Below are positions 7,633-21,923 of a DNA stretch of 64,000 nucleotides, in pieces. Under the pieces are notes generated by a model that worked only from the letters and a program-made list of their open reading frames with translations, was not told where the DNA came from and did no database searches. The position numbers and the translations under genes are program-made. The stretch lies in NCBI RefSeq assembly GCF_004362515.1, contig NZ_SNXU01000001.1:6386001-6450000 (forward strand), read 5' to 3'. This stretch comes from Actinokineospora alba (GTDB lineage Bacteria > Actinomycetota > Actinomycetes > Mycobacteriales > Pseudonocardiaceae). The number at the start of each line of letters is the position of its first letter. Position 1 is the first letter of the stretch.

Positions 7633-7681
7633 CGCTGCTAGCGTCGGTGGCACACGACCGGCCACGACAGGGAGAGCCGCC

Positions 7682-9301
7682 ATGACCCGGGACGACAGCC
7701 AGCGACGGGACGACCGGCACTGGTGGCGTGATGCCGTCATCTACCAGGTGTACGTCCGCAGCTTCGCCGACAGCGACGGCGACGGCATCGGCGACCTGCC
7801 CGGCATCCGCGCCCGCCTGCCCTACCTCGCCGACCTCGGCGTCGACGCCGTGTGGATCACGCCGTTCTACACCTCGCCGATGGCCGACGGCGGCTACGAC
7901 GTGGCCGACTACCGCGACGTCGATCCCCTGTTCGGCACGCTGGACGACGCCGACGGGCTCATCGCCGACGCGCACGCGCTCGGCATCAAGGTGATCGTCG
8001 ACCTGGTGCCGAACCACACCTCGTCCGACCACGCGTGGTTCCAGGCGGCGCTCGCCGCGGGCCCGGGGTCACCGGAGCGCAACCGCTACATCTTCCGCAC
8101 CGGCCGCGGCGAGTCGGGCGAGCTGCCGCCCAACGACTGGGAGTCCATCTTCGGCGGCGGCGCCTGGACGCGGCTGCCCGACGGCGACTGGTACCTGCAC
8201 CTGTTCGACGCCGCGCAGCCCGACCTGAACTGGGACAACCCGGTCGTGCACGAGGATTTCCTCGGCATCCTGCGGTTCTGGCTCGACCTCGGGGTCGACG
8301 GCTTCCGCATCGATGTGGCGCACGGGATGGTCAAGGAGGACGGGCTGCCCGACGTCGGCGCCACCGAGCAGCGCAAGCTCCTCGACACCCGCCCGCTGCC
8401 GTACTTCGACCAGGAGGGCGTGCACGAGATCTACCGCGAGTGGCGCAAGGTCCTCGACACCTACCAGCCCGCGCGGATCGGTGTCGCCGAGGCGTGGACG
8501 CCCGGCGCGGGCCGGACGGCGCGCTACGTGCGCCCCGACGAGCTGCACCAGGCGTTCAACTTCCATTACCTGACCGCCGAATGGGCGGCGCCCGCGCTGC
8601 GCGAGGTGATCACCGAGTCGCTGGCGGCGATGGCGCCGGTCGACGCGCCCACCACCTGGGTGCTGTCCAACCACGACGTGCACCGGCACGTCACCCGCTA
8701 CGGCGACGGCGAGGAAGGCCTGCGCCGGGCTCGGGCCGCGGCCCTGCTGACCTTGGCGCTGCCGGGATCGGTGTACGTCTACCAGGGCGAGGAACTGGGT
8801 CTGCCCGAGGTGTTGGACCTGCCCGACGACGCGCTGCGCGACCCGATGTGGGAGCGGTCGCTGCGCACTGAGCGTGGTCGCGACGGCTGCCGCGTGCCGA
8901 TCCCGTGGACCACCAAGGGAAGCTCGCTCGGCTTCGGCCCGGACGGGTCGACGCCGTGGCTGCCGCAGCCGGCGCACTGGGCCGACATGTCGGTCGAGGC
9001 CCAGGTCGGGGCCGCGGAGTCGATGCTGGAGCTCTACCGCGAAGCGCTGCGGCTGCGGCGCGAGCACCCCGCGCTCGGCGAGCGGCCCGCGCTCGAATGG
9101 CACGACGGCGACGACACGCTGCTGCGCTTCGCCCGCGTCGACTCTTTCACCGGGCGCCGGTTACACTGCGCAATCAACTTCGGTGCCACCCCGGCGAGCG
9201 TTCCGGTGGCGGGCGCCGTGCTGCTGGCCTCGGGGCGGCTCGGGTCGGACAGCGGCGACGTGCTGCTGCCGCCAGACACCGCGGTGTGGTGGGAGGACTG
9301 A
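7682..9301 (+). CDS. Cytoplasmic alpha-glucosidase (GH13, oligo-glucosidase type)
   Basis: A 539-residue enzyme without signal peptide. The start is the ATG at 7682 with GGGAGAG just upstream. The N-terminus WWRDAVIYQVYVRSFADSDG and the Ca-site-like DSDGDGIGDLPGI are hallmarks of the alpha-glucosidase/oligo-1,6-glucosidase branch of GH13. Catalytic residues are Asp211 (GFRIDVAHG), Glu270 (IGVAEAW) and Asp332 (LSNHDVHR). It would hydrolyse imported maltose and maltodextrins to glucose. It is followed after 1 nt by malR, so the two are co-transcribed, and a MalR-type operator lies upstream. Whether it prefers alpha-1,4 or alpha-1,6 bonds is not decided by the visible motifs. Confidence 0.92.
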   Translation: MTRDDSQRRDDRHWWRDAVIYQVYVRSFADSDGDGIGDLPGIRARLPYLADLGVDAVWITPFYTSPMADGGYDVADYRDVDPLFGTLDDADGLIADAHALGIKVIVDLVPNHTSSDHAWFQAALAAGPGSPERNRYIFRTGRGESGELPPNDWESIFGGGAWTRLPDGDWYLHLFDAAQPDLNWDNPVVHEDFLGILRFWLDLGVDGFRIDVAHGMVKEDGLPDVGATEQRKLLDTRPLPYFDQEGVHEIYREWRKVLDTYQPARIGVAEAWTPGAGRTARYVRPDELHQAFNFHYLTAEWAAPALREVITESLAAMAPVDAPTTWVLSNHDVHRHVTRYGDGEEGLRRARAAALLTLALPGSVYVYQGEELGLPEVLDLPDDALRDPMWERSLRTERGRDGCRVPIPWTTKGSSLGFGPDGSTPWLPQPAHWADMSVEAQVGAAESMLELYREALRLRREHPALGERPALEWHDGDDTLLRFARVDSFTGRRLHCAINFGATPASVPVAGAVLLASGRLGSDSGDVLLPPDTAVWWED

Positions 9302-9302
9302 T

Positions 9303-10349
9303 ATGGCCCAGGCATCGGCCGCGAGTGGGACCGCCCGGCTCAGCGACATCGCCACCCAGGCCGGGGTGAGCGAGGCGACGGTCAGCCGGGTGCTCAACGG
9401 GAAGCCGGGCGTGTCCACCACGACCCGGCAGACCGTCCTCGCGGCGCTGGACCTGCTCGGCTACGAACGTCCCGCGCGGCTGCAGGAGCGCAGCGCGGGC
9501 CTGATCGGGCTGATCACCCCGGAGCTGAGCAACCCGATTTTCCCGGCGTTCGCCCAGGTCATCGAGCAGGTTCTGACCCGCGACGGGTACACGCCGGTGC
9601 TGTGCACGCAGAGCCCCGGCGGGTCCACAGAGGACGAACTGACCAACACGCTGGTCGAGCGCGGGGTCAACGGGATCATCTACGTCTCGGGTTTACACGC
9701 CGATTCCACGGCCAACATGGACCGCTACGTCAAGCTCGCCGGGCAGGGCGTGCCGTTCGTGATGATCAACGGCTACACCGAGCACGTGTCGGCGCCGTTC
9801 GTGTCGACCGACGACCGCGCCGCCATGCGGCTCGCGGTGCAGCACTTGGTGGCGCAGGGACACACGCGCATCGGCTTGGCCGTGGGGCCGCGCCGGTTCG
9901 TGCCGGTGGTGCGCAAGATCCAGGGCTTCGTGGAGCACATGCGCACCGCGCTGCCCATGTCGGCCGAGGAAGCCGAACAGCTCGTGCAGCACTCGCTGTT
10001 CACCGTCGAGGGCGGCCAGGCGGCGGCTAACGCGTTGATAGAGAAGGGATGCACCGCGATCATCTGCGGCAGCGACCTGATGGCCTTCGGCGCGATCCGG
10101 GCGGCCCGGCAGCGCGGCCTGCAGGTCCCGCGCGACGTCTCGGTGATCGGCTTCGACGACTCGCCGCTGATCGTGTTCTCCGACCCGCCGCTCACCACGC
10201 TGCGGCAGCCGGTGGAGGCGATGGGGCAGGCGGCGGTCAACGCGCTGCTGGAGGAAGTGACGGGAACCCCGGCGCCGCACGCGGAGTACGTGTTCATGCC
10301 GGAACTGGTCGTCCGCGGCTCGACGGCGGCGGCTCCCCCCAAGTCCTGA
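9303..10349 (+). CDS. malR: LacI family repressor, MalR type
   Basis: A 348-residue LacI/GalR regulator. The HTH with hinge helix occupies residues 13-60 (LSDIATQAGVSEATVSRVLNG), followed by a periplasmic-binding-protein-like sensor domain (GLIGLITPELSNPIFPAFAQ; CGSDLMAFGAIRAARQ; VIGFDDSPLI). The ATG starts 1 nt after the alpha-glucosidase stop. Three TTGCA-type operators in the flanking promoters (7505, 7605, 11568) and its position among amylase, maltose transporter and glucosidase genes support a maltose/maltodextrin-responsive repressor. The inducer is inferred from context. Confidence 0.88.
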   Translation: MAQASAASGTARLSDIATQAGVSEATVSRVLNGKPGVSTTTRQTVLAALDLLGYERPARLQERSAGLIGLITPELSNPIFPAFAQVIEQVLTRDGYTPVLCTQSPGGSTEDELTNTLVERGVNGIIYVSGLHADSTANMDRYVKLAGQGVPFVMINGYTEHVSAPFVSTDDRAAMRLAVQHLVAQGHTRIGLAVGPRRFVPVVRKIQGFVEHMRTALPMSAEEAEQLVQHSLFTVEGGQAAANALIEKGCTAIICGSDLMAFGAIRAARQRGLQVPRDVSVIGFDDSPLIVFSDPPLTTLRQPVEAMGQAAVNALLEEVTGTPAPHAEYVFMPELVVRGSTAAAPPKS

Positions 10350-10356
10350 GCACACG

Positions 10357-10392
10357 AAAAGGGGCCCGCGACCTTGGTCGCGGGCCCCTTTT
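10357..10392. terminator. Bidirectional terminator between malR and msiK
   Basis: Two 17-bp perfect arms, AAAAGGGGCCCGCGACC (10357-10373) and its complement (10376-10392), flank a 2-nt centre. The A and T tracts at the two ends provide U-tracts in both directions. It separates the convergent malR and msiK genes. Confidence 0.9.
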
Positions 10393-10399
10393 GCTGTCC

Positions 10400-11497
10400 T
10401 CAGACCAGACGTTCGCCGGTCTCGGGGTGGAACAGGTGCAGCTCCTCGGGATCACGCACGCTCACCGTGACCTCCTGACCCAGCGACGGCGGTGTGCGCC
10501 CGTCGACCCGGATCACCAGTCGGTCGCCGTTCTCCCCCGCCACATGCCCGTGCACCAGCGCGTCCGCGCCGAGTTCCTCCACGAGGTCCACCACGACACC
10601 GAAGGCGTCAGATGTGCCGGAGGGGACGACGGTCAGCGACTCGGGCCGCACGCCGACGGTGACCGTGTTCAGCTGCTCCGCGCGGATCGCGGCGACGGTG
10701 TCGCGCGGCAGCGCTATGTCGAGGCCGCCCAGGCGGACCGCGTCACCGGCGACGGTTCCGGCGTGCAGGTTCATCGCCGGTGAGCCGATGAAGCCGGCGA
10801 CGAACGCGTTGGCGGGCCGGTCATACAGGGCGCGCGGGGTGTCGCATTGCTGCAGGAGCCCGTCTTTGAGGACGGCGACGCGGTGGCCCATGGTCATGGC
10901 TTCGACCTGGTCGTGGGTGACGTAGATCGTGGTGGTGCCGAGTCGTCGTTGGAGGGCGGCGATGTTGGCGCGGGTCTCGACGCGGAGTTTGGCGTCCAGG
11001 TTGGACAGTGGCTCGTCCATGAGGAACACCGCCGGGTCGCGCACGATGGCTCGGCCCATGGCGACGCGCTGGCGTTGGCCGCCCGACAGTGCCTTGGGCT
11101 TGCGGTCGAGGTACTTCTCCAGGTCGAGCAGCTTCGCCGCCTCGCCGACCTTCTCCGAGATCACCGACTTCGACAAACCCTGCAGCTTCAACGCGAAGCC
11201 CATGTTCTGCGCGACCGTCATGTGCGGGTACAGCGCGTAGGACTGGAACACCATCGCGATGTCACGGCCCTTCGGCGGCACATGGGTGACATCCCGGTCG
11301 CCGATGCGGATGGTCCCCTCATCGACGTCCTCCAACCCGGCGAGCATCCGCAGCGCGGTCGACTTGCCCGAACCGGACGGGCCCACCAGGACCAGGAACT
11401 CTCCGTCCTCCACCGAGAGGTCGAGCTGATCCACCGCCCGCACCGGCGGCGACCCCGCGTAAACCCGGGAAGCGCTGTCGTAACTGACCTGGGCCAT
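10400..11497 (-). CDS. msiK: MsiK/UgpC-type ABC transporter ATPase for sugar importers
   Basis: A 365-residue ATPase with Walker A GPSGSGKS (39-46), signature LSGGQ (137-141), Walker B VFLMDEP (157-163) and switch THDQVEAMTMG. The C-terminal regulatory OB-fold extension (NTVTVGVRPESLTV, ending EELHLFHPETGERLV) is that of MsiK/UgpC/MalK proteins. Such ATPases in actinomycetes energise many CUT1 sugar importers. No other CUT1 ATPase gene occurs in the window although three binding-protein/permease sets do. It is divergent from malEFG and shares an upstream region holding a MalR-type operator. Confidence 0.93.
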   Translation of the reverse strand: MAQVSYDSASRVYAGSPPVRAVDQLDLSVEDGEFLVLVGPSGSGKSTALRMLAGLEDVDEGTIRIGDRDVTHVPPKGRDIAMVFQSYALYPHMTVAQNMGFALKLQGLSKSVISEKVGEAAKLLDLEKYLDRKPKALSGGQRQRVAMGRAIVRDPAVFLMDEPLSNLDAKLRVETRANIAALQRRLGTTTIYVTHDQVEAMTMGHRVAVLKDGLLQQCDTPRALYDRPANAFVAGFIGSPAMNLHAGTVAGDAVRLGGLDIALPRDTVAAIRAEQLNTVTVGVRPESLTVVPSGTSDAFGVVVDLVEELGADALVHGHVAGENGDRLVIRVDGRTPPSLGQEVTVSVRDPEELHLFHPETGERLV

Positions 11498-11545
11498 GCC
11501 ACATCCTTTGCGTCCGCTGGACGGTCGAGCCGCCAGGATGCCGCA

Positions 11546-11587
11546 TCCCTACCGTGAACACCAGGGTCTTGCAAGACTTTCTGCAAC
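11546..11587. promoter_or_regulatory. MalR-type operator and msiK promoter in the msiK-malE divergent region
   Basis: CTTGCAAGACTTTCTGCAAC (11568-11587) contains TTGCA half-sites spaced as in the amylase operator. The palindromic TTGCAA (11569-11574) can also serve as a minus-strand -35, with TAGGGA (11546-11551) 17 bp further as -10 for msiK. The promoter is tentative; the operator is better supported by its similarity to two other sites. Confidence 0.5.
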
Positions 11588-11600
11588 TTCATGAAGGAAC

Positions 11601-11627
11601 TATCGTGATTTCGGTCTCGAAACGATA
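11601..11627. repeat. Imperfect palindrome upstream of malE
   Basis: TATCG (11601-11605) and TTTCG (11609-11613) pair with CGAAA (11618-11622) and CGATA (11623-11627), leaving a 3-nt bulge and a 4-nt loop. It lies about 110-135 bp before the malE start. It could be a second regulator site or an RNA hairpin. Confidence 0.35.
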
Positions 11628-11735
11628 ACGGATGCGGATTCGACGTTCCCTTGTTCGCAACGTGCGTGGAAAGTCCGCTTAACAACGAGCAGGCCAGTGC
11701 CGGGCCGATCGCTCTGAATAAATTCTGGAGGCGTC

Positions 11736-13037
11736 GTGGTTACACAAGGTCGCGCCCTGCGCGGTGCCGCGCTCGCGGCAGCCCTGATCTTGGGCGTCAG
11801 CGCGTGCGGATCGTCGGACTCGGGTGGCGGTGGCGGGGCGAGCACCGCTCCCACCGCGTTGGAGGGAGTCGGGCCGATCACGCTGGTCACCGGCAAGGAC
11901 ACCTCCGGAAACCTGCAGAACCAGGTCGACGGCTGGAACACCGAACACCCGGACCAGAAGGTCACGGTCATCGAACTGCCCGAGGACGCCGACGCGCAGC
12001 GGCAGCAGATGGTGCAGAACGCGCAGACCAAGTCCGACGCCTACACCGTCCTCAACCTCGACGTCGTGTGGACCGCCGAGTTCGCCGCAAACCAGTGGGT
12101 GGCCCAGCTGCCCGAGACCGAGTTCCCGCTCGACAAGCTGCTCCCGGCCACCGTGGAGACGGGCAAGTACTTCAAGAAGCTCTACGCCGTCCCGACCACC
12201 AGCGACGGCGGCCTCCTCTACTACCGCAAGGACCTGCTCGACGCCGCGGGCGCCAAGCCGCCGACGACGTGGGCCGAGATGAACGCCGCCTGCGACAAGG
12301 TGATCGCCGCGAACCCCGGTCTCTCCTGCTACGCCGGTCAGTTCGAGAAGTACGAGGGCCTCACGGTCAACTTCAGCGAAGCGGTGAACTCCGCCGGCGG
12401 TGACGTCGTCGGCGACGATGGCAAGCCGAACGTCAACACCGAGAAGGCGAAGGCGGGCTTGGACTTCCTCGTCGACGGCGTCAAGTCCGGCAAGATCGCC
12501 GCCAAGGCCCGCACCTTCAAGGAAGAGGAAGGCCGCCGCGCCTTCCAGGCCGGTGAGCTCATCTTCCACCGCCAGTGGCCCTACCAGTACGCCAAGGCCA
12601 ACGCCGCCGACGGCTCGTCGACGGTCGCGGGCAAGTTCGCCGTCGCGCCGCTGCCCGGCCTCGACGGCCCCGGCTCGTCCACCCTGGGCGGGCACAACTA
12701 CGCGATCAGCTCGTTCGCCAAGAACAAGAAGACCGCGCTCGACTTCATCAAGTACATGGTCGACGAGAAGCAGCAGCGGGCGAACCTGGAGAAGACCAGC
12801 CTCGCCCCGACCTGGGCCTCCCTTTACGACGAGCCCGCGCTGGTCGAGAAGTTCCCGTACCTGACCGAGCTGAAGAAGTCGATCGAGAAGGCGAAGAAGC
12901 GCCCCGCGGTCGTCAAGTACCAGGAAGTCTCCTCCGCCATCCAGGAAGCGGCGTACTCCGCGATGAGCGGCCAGGCCACCAGCGCCGACGCTCTCGCCGC
13001 GCTGCAGACGAAGCTGGAAAGCCTGACCAAGGGCTGA
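11736..13037 (+). CDS. malE: Maltose/maltodextrin-binding lipoprotein (CUT1)
   Basis: A 433-residue binding protein from GTG 11736, with GGAGG 5 nt upstream. The lipoprotein signal ends LILGVSAC, so Cys24 is the lipidation site, followed by a Ser/Gly-rich linker. The mature part is a family 1 solute-binding protein (SDAYTVLNLDVVWTAEFAANQW; LLYYRKDLLDAAG; GHNYAISSFAKNKKTALDFI). It would deliver maltodextrins to MalFG. It heads malE-malF-malG-pulA. A 15-bp hairpin between malE and malF may favour higher malE mRNA levels. The maltose assignment rests on context plus the family resemblance. Confidence 0.9.
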   Translation: MVTQGRALRGAALAAALILGVSACGSSDSGGGGGASTAPTALEGVGPITLVTGKDTSGNLQNQVDGWNTEHPDQKVTVIELPEDADAQRQQMVQNAQTKSDAYTVLNLDVVWTAEFAANQWVAQLPETEFPLDKLLPATVETGKYFKKLYAVPTTSDGGLLYYRKDLLDAAGAKPPTTWAEMNAACDKVIAANPGLSCYAGQFEKYEGLTVNFSEAVNSAGGDVVGDDGKPNVNTEKAKAGLDFLVDGVKSGKIAAKARTFKEEEGRRAFQAGELIFHRQWPYQYAKANAADGSSTVAGKFAVAPLPGLDGPGSSTLGGHNYAISSFAKNKKTALDFIKYMVDEKQQRANLEKTSLAPTWASLYDEPALVEKFPYLTELKKSIEKAKKRPAVVKYQEVSSAIQEAAYSAMSGQATSADALAALQTKLESLTKG

Positions 13038-13045
13038 GCAGGACC

Positions 13046-13079
13046 GCGCCAGGGATCCGGTGCCCCGGATCCCTGGCGC
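13046..13079 (+). terminator. Intercistronic hairpin between malE and malF
   Basis: GCGCCAGGGATCCGG (13046-13060) pairs perfectly with 13065-13079 around a tgcc loop. It begins 8 nt after the malE stop. No T-run follows, so partial termination or 3'-end protection of malE mRNA is more likely than full termination. Confidence 0.65.
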
Positions 13080-13130
13080 CCCTGCTGCCACCGATCGTCC
13101 CCTTTCCCCGCCGCTGCCTGGAGATCCGCC

Positions 13131-14105
13131 ATGGCCACGCTCGTCGACGCCCCACCCCGACCCGAGTCGCCCGCACCCCCGAAGATGACGCACCGGAACG
13201 CGGGGGTGAACCGCCTGGCGGCGATGCTGGTGTCGCCGACCCTGCTCGTGCTCGGCCTGGTCGTCGCCTACCCGATCATCTCCGCGCTGCGGCTGGCCTT
13301 CTACCAGCGCAACGATGGCATCGACCCCGAGACCGGGGTGCTGCAGACCGGCGACAAGTTCGTCGGCATCGACAACTTCACCGACATGTTCACCGGCGCC
13401 ACCGCCGACCGGTTCCTCAACGCGCTGTGGAACACCACGACGTTCACCGTCGTCGCGGTCACCCTCGAAGTGGTGCTCGGCGTCCTCATGGCTTTGGTGA
13501 TGCACAAGGCTTTCAAGGGCCGCGCCCTCGTCCGCGCCAGCATCCTGGTGCCCTGGGCCGTGCCGACCGCCATCGCCGGTCTGCTGTGGCGCTGGATCTT
13601 CCAGGCCGACGGCGTGGCGAACGACCTGCTGCCCGGCGAGGCGGTCCTGTGGACCACCGACGGCATCCAGGCGTGGTTCGCCGTCATCATCGCCGACACG
13701 TGGAAGACCGCGCCGTTCATCGGACTGCTTGTCCTGGCGGGCCTGCAGGTCATCTCCAACGAGGTCTACGAAGCGGCCAAACTGGACGGCGCCTCGCCGT
13801 GGAAGACGTTCTGGGCCATCACTTTGCCGCTGGTGCGCCCGACCCTGCTGGTCGCGGTGCTGTTCCGCATCCTCGACACGCTGCGGATGTTCGACCTGCC
13901 GTACACGCTGATCGGGCCGGGGAAGAACGCGACCGACACGGTCACGATCCTGGCGTTCGAGGAAGCGGTGAAGTTCGGCAAGTACGGGCCCGCCTCGGCC
14001 TACGCGGTGTTCCTGTTCCTCTACGTCGCGACCGTCGCCTTCGCGTTCGTCAAACTGCTCGGCGCCGACGTCATCGGGGCCCGGACCGGAAGGAAGAGCC
14101 GATGA
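13131..14105 (+). CDS. malF: Maltose ABC transporter permease MalF
   Basis: A 324-residue membrane protein with six main hydrophobic segments, the first at about 30-52 (LLVLGLVVAYPIISALRLAF). The EAA loop reads EAAKLDGASPWKTFWAITLPLV and is the docking site for the ATPase. ATG 13131 follows GGAGATCCGCC. Its stop overlaps the malG start by 4 nt (ATGA), so the two are translationally coupled. Confidence 0.92.
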   Translation: MATLVDAPPRPESPAPPKMTHRNAGVNRLAAMLVSPTLLVLGLVVAYPIISALRLAFYQRNDGIDPETGVLQTGDKFVGIDNFTDMFTGATADRFLNALWNTTTFTVVAVTLEVVLGVLMALVMHKAFKGRALVRASILVPWAVPTAIAGLLWRWIFQADGVANDLLPGEAVLWTTDGIQAWFAVIIADTWKTAPFIGLLVLAGLQVISNEVYEAAKLDGASPWKTFWAITLPLVRPTLLVAVLFRILDTLRMFDLPYTLIGPGKNATDTVTILAFEEAVKFGKYGPASAYAVFLFLYVATVAFAFVKLLGADVIGARTGRKSR

Positions 14106-14959
14106 CCGCCACTCTGGAACGCGCCCCCATCCGGCACCGGAGCCGCTTCTGGTGGGCGCCGTACCTCGGCATCGCCGCCATCGTCGTGTACTGCCTCTCG
14201 CCGTTCTACTGGATGCTGGTCTCCAGCCTGCGGCGCACCAACGACATCTTCGACTCCTCCCCCGTGCCCGCTCCCCTGTCGCTGGACTCCTACGAGGCGG
14301 CGTTCGCGGCGAACAACGGGTTCGTCCGCGCCCTGGGCAACAGCTTCCTGGTCGCCGGGGTGACCACCGTCCTGGTGCTGATCATCGGCACGCTGACGGC
14401 CTACGCCCTGGCCCGGCTGGACTTCCGCTTCAAGAACCTCGTGCTGGCGATCATCATCACCACCAGCATGTTCCCGGGCATCTCACTGCTGGTTCCGCTG
14501 CTGGAGCTGTTCAGCGGGATCGGCTGGATCAACACCTACCAGGCGATGATCGTGCCCAGCATGAGCTTCGCCCTGCCGCTGGCCGTCTGGAACCTCACCG
14601 CGTTCTTCCGGCAGATGCCGATCGAACTCGAGGAAGCCGCCCAAATCGACGGCTGCACACCCGCCCAGGCCTTCCGCAAAGTCATCCTGCCCTTGGCCGC
14701 GCCGGGTGTGTTCACCACCGCCATCATCACGTTCATCGCCGCCTGGAACGAATTCATCATCGCGCTCTCGGTGGTCAACAAGAAGGACCTCAAGACCGCG
14801 CCGGTCATCACCAGCCAGTTCACCGGCACCACCCAGTTCGACGCTCCCTTCGGGACCCAGATGGCCGCGGGCGTCATCGTGACCATCCCCCTGGTCATCC
14901 TGGTCCTGCTCTTCCAGCGCCGGATCGTCGCGGGTCTCACCGCGGGCGGGGTCAAGTAG
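14102..14959 (+). CDS. malG: Maltose ABC transporter permease MalG
   Basis: A 285-residue inner-membrane permease starting at the ATG that overlaps the malF stop. GGAAGGA lies about 8 nt upstream. Six hydrophobic segments and the EAA loop EEAAQIDGCTPAQAFRKVILPL identify the MalG half of a CUT1 importer. An ORF open far upstream in this frame is only an overlap with malE/malF in another frame. It is followed after 30 nt by the amylopullulanase gene. Confidence 0.92.
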   Translation: MTATLERAPIRHRSRFWWAPYLGIAAIVVYCLSPFYWMLVSSLRRTNDIFDSSPVPAPLSLDSYEAAFAANNGFVRALGNSFLVAGVTTVLVLIIGTLTAYALARLDFRFKNLVLAIIITTSMFPGISLLVPLLELFSGIGWINTYQAMIVPSMSFALPLAVWNLTAFFRQMPIELEEAAQIDGCTPAQAFRKVILPLAAPGVFTTAIITFIAAWNEFIIALSVVNKKDLKTAPVITSQFTGTTQFDAPFGTQMAAGVIVTIPLVILVLLFQRRIVAGLTAGGVK

Positions 14960-14989
14960 TCCGGTTCCCCTACCACCGAGGAGGTTGTG

Positions 14990-20704
<5,715 letters not shown>

Positions 20705-20713
20705 CCCCTAGCG

Positions 20714-20754
20714 GCACCAGCCCCACGACACCACGAGTGCCGTGGGGCTGGTGC
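20714..20754. terminator. Terminator after the amylopullulanase gene
   Basis: GCACCAGCCCCACG (20714-20727) pairs with CGTGGGGCTGGTGC (20741-20754), a 14-bp stem with a 13-nt loop. It separates two convergent genes and can serve both. Confidence 0.8.
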
Positions 20755-20767
20755 GACCACCCCTTGA

Positions 20768-21184
20768 TCAGCCGGGTGCGGGTCGATCCACCTGGGCTGC
20801 CAGCATCTTCGGCGCCTGAACGCAGAAGCTCTCGGTCAGCAACTCCCCTACCTCGTCCCAGTCCGTGTCGGCCGACAGCACCATCCCGAGGACGTTCTCG
20901 CTCCAGTCCGGCTTGAAGAACGGATTGCCCACCGCGCACAGCGCATCGATCTCCGGGAGCGGAGCGCGGAACGTCAGCACCGTCACCGGGCCGCCATCGG
21001 CCGCCGCCCGGGCGTACGCGTCCGGGTACCCGGACGCGATCGTGAGCACGTGGGCGAAGGTCCGCTTGCGCACCCGCCACCGCGTCCCCGCCCAGGCCTG
21101 CTCCTCATACGCGTCGGGCAACGCGAGGCACACCGCCCGGAGTTCGGCGAGGATCTCCTTCGGCACGTCGGCATAGTCGGGCAT
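20768..21184 (-). CDS. MmcQ/YjbR family protein
   Basis: A 138-residue protein with the small alpha/beta fold of the MmcQ/YjbR family: an N-terminal helix (ILAELRAVCLALPDAYEEQAWAG), WRVRKRTFAHVL, and C-terminal SENVLGMVLSADTDWDEVGELLTESF. ATG 21184 is used; ATG 21214 in frame would add 10 residues, and neither has a strong ribosome binding site. It lies 37 bp downstream of the ABC permease stop and may be part of that transcript. The family is widespread and its biochemical role is not settled; a DNA-binding fold resemblance is known. Confidence 0.8.
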   Translation of the reverse strand: MPDYADVPKEILAELRAVCLALPDAYEEQAWAGTRWRVRKRTFAHVLTIASGYPDAYARAAADGGPVTVLTFRAPLPEIDALCAVGNPFFKPDWSENVLGMVLSADTDWDEVGELLTESFCVQAPKMLAAQVDRPAPG

Positions 21185-21221
21185 GTTCGTCAAACTACCG
21201 TCGCTCACCGACATTTTCGCC

Positions 21222-21923
21222 CTATGCCCGGGGCTCCCACCGGAAGTACCGCCGCCCCACCGCGATCGCCGCCACCGTCCACACCGCCATCGCGCCCACC
21301 GGCCCCCAGCTGGGCCCGCCCTCCACACCGGCCCGCACCAGCGCCGCCGTCGCTCCACCGGGAGCGGCCAGCATCAGCGGGGTCACGGTCGGCGACGACA
21401 GCGCCCACATGGCGCCCGCGAAGGTCGCCGCGAACAGCGGTGTCGTGGTGAGCTGGGCGGTCTCGGGGGTCGCGGTGAACGACGCCGTGGCCAGCGCCGC
21501 GGCCGCCGCCACCACGGTCCCGCCGACGATCGCGGCCGCCAACGCCACCGGATCCCGTGGCATCGGGGCGTCCGCGATCACGGCGACCGTGGGCAGCAGC
21601 ACGCCCTGGACCAGCCCCAGCACCACCATCGGCGCCATCACCCCGGCCAGGATCACCGGTTCGGGCGCCTCACCGCTGCGCAGCCGCTTGAGCGAGAGGT
21701 CCTGGCGGCGGGCGACCAGCGCGGTGGTCGCGCTGATGTAGACGGTGAGGCCGTGTACGACCAGCAGCTGCATCGTGATCGACCCGGCCCAGTCGCCACC
21801 GCCGCGGGTCAGCGCGAAACCCACGCCGATCAGCAGCGGCATCGCCAACCCGAGTGCGGCGGCGGTTTTGTTGCGCAGCAGGAGGACCAGTTCAACCCTG
21901 GCCAGCGCGAGGACGCGGTTCAC
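21222..21923 (-). CDS. ABC-2 type exporter permease
   Basis: A 233-residue membrane protein with about six hydrophobic segments, starting MNRVLALARVELVLLLRNKTAAALGLAMPL, typical of ABC-2 exporters. The GTG at 21923 overlaps the ATPase stop by 4 nt (GTGA), fixing the start; a longer open frame upstream is out-of-frame read-through of the ATPase gene. With its ATPase it should form a drug, lipid or peptide exporter divergent from a two-component system that probably controls it. The substrate is not evident. Confidence 0.88.
   Translation of the reverse strand: MNRVLALARVELVLLLRNKTAAALGLAMPLLIGVGFALTRGGGDWAGSITMQLLVVHGLTVYISATTALVARRQDLSLKRLRSGEAPEPVILAGVMAPMVVLGLVQGVLLPTVAVIADAPMPRDPVALAAAIVGGTVVAAAAALATASFTATPETAQLTTTPLFAATFAGAMWALSSPTVTPLMLAAPGGATAALVRAGVEGGPSWGPVGAMAVWTVAAIAVGRRYFRWEPRA

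Noticed and set aside
11679..13505. 608-residue minus-strand open frame over malE and malF
   Set aside because: Antisense shadow of malE with an Arg/Val/Gly composition and no ribosome binding site. The plus-strand protein has a full lipoprotein signal and binding-protein fold.
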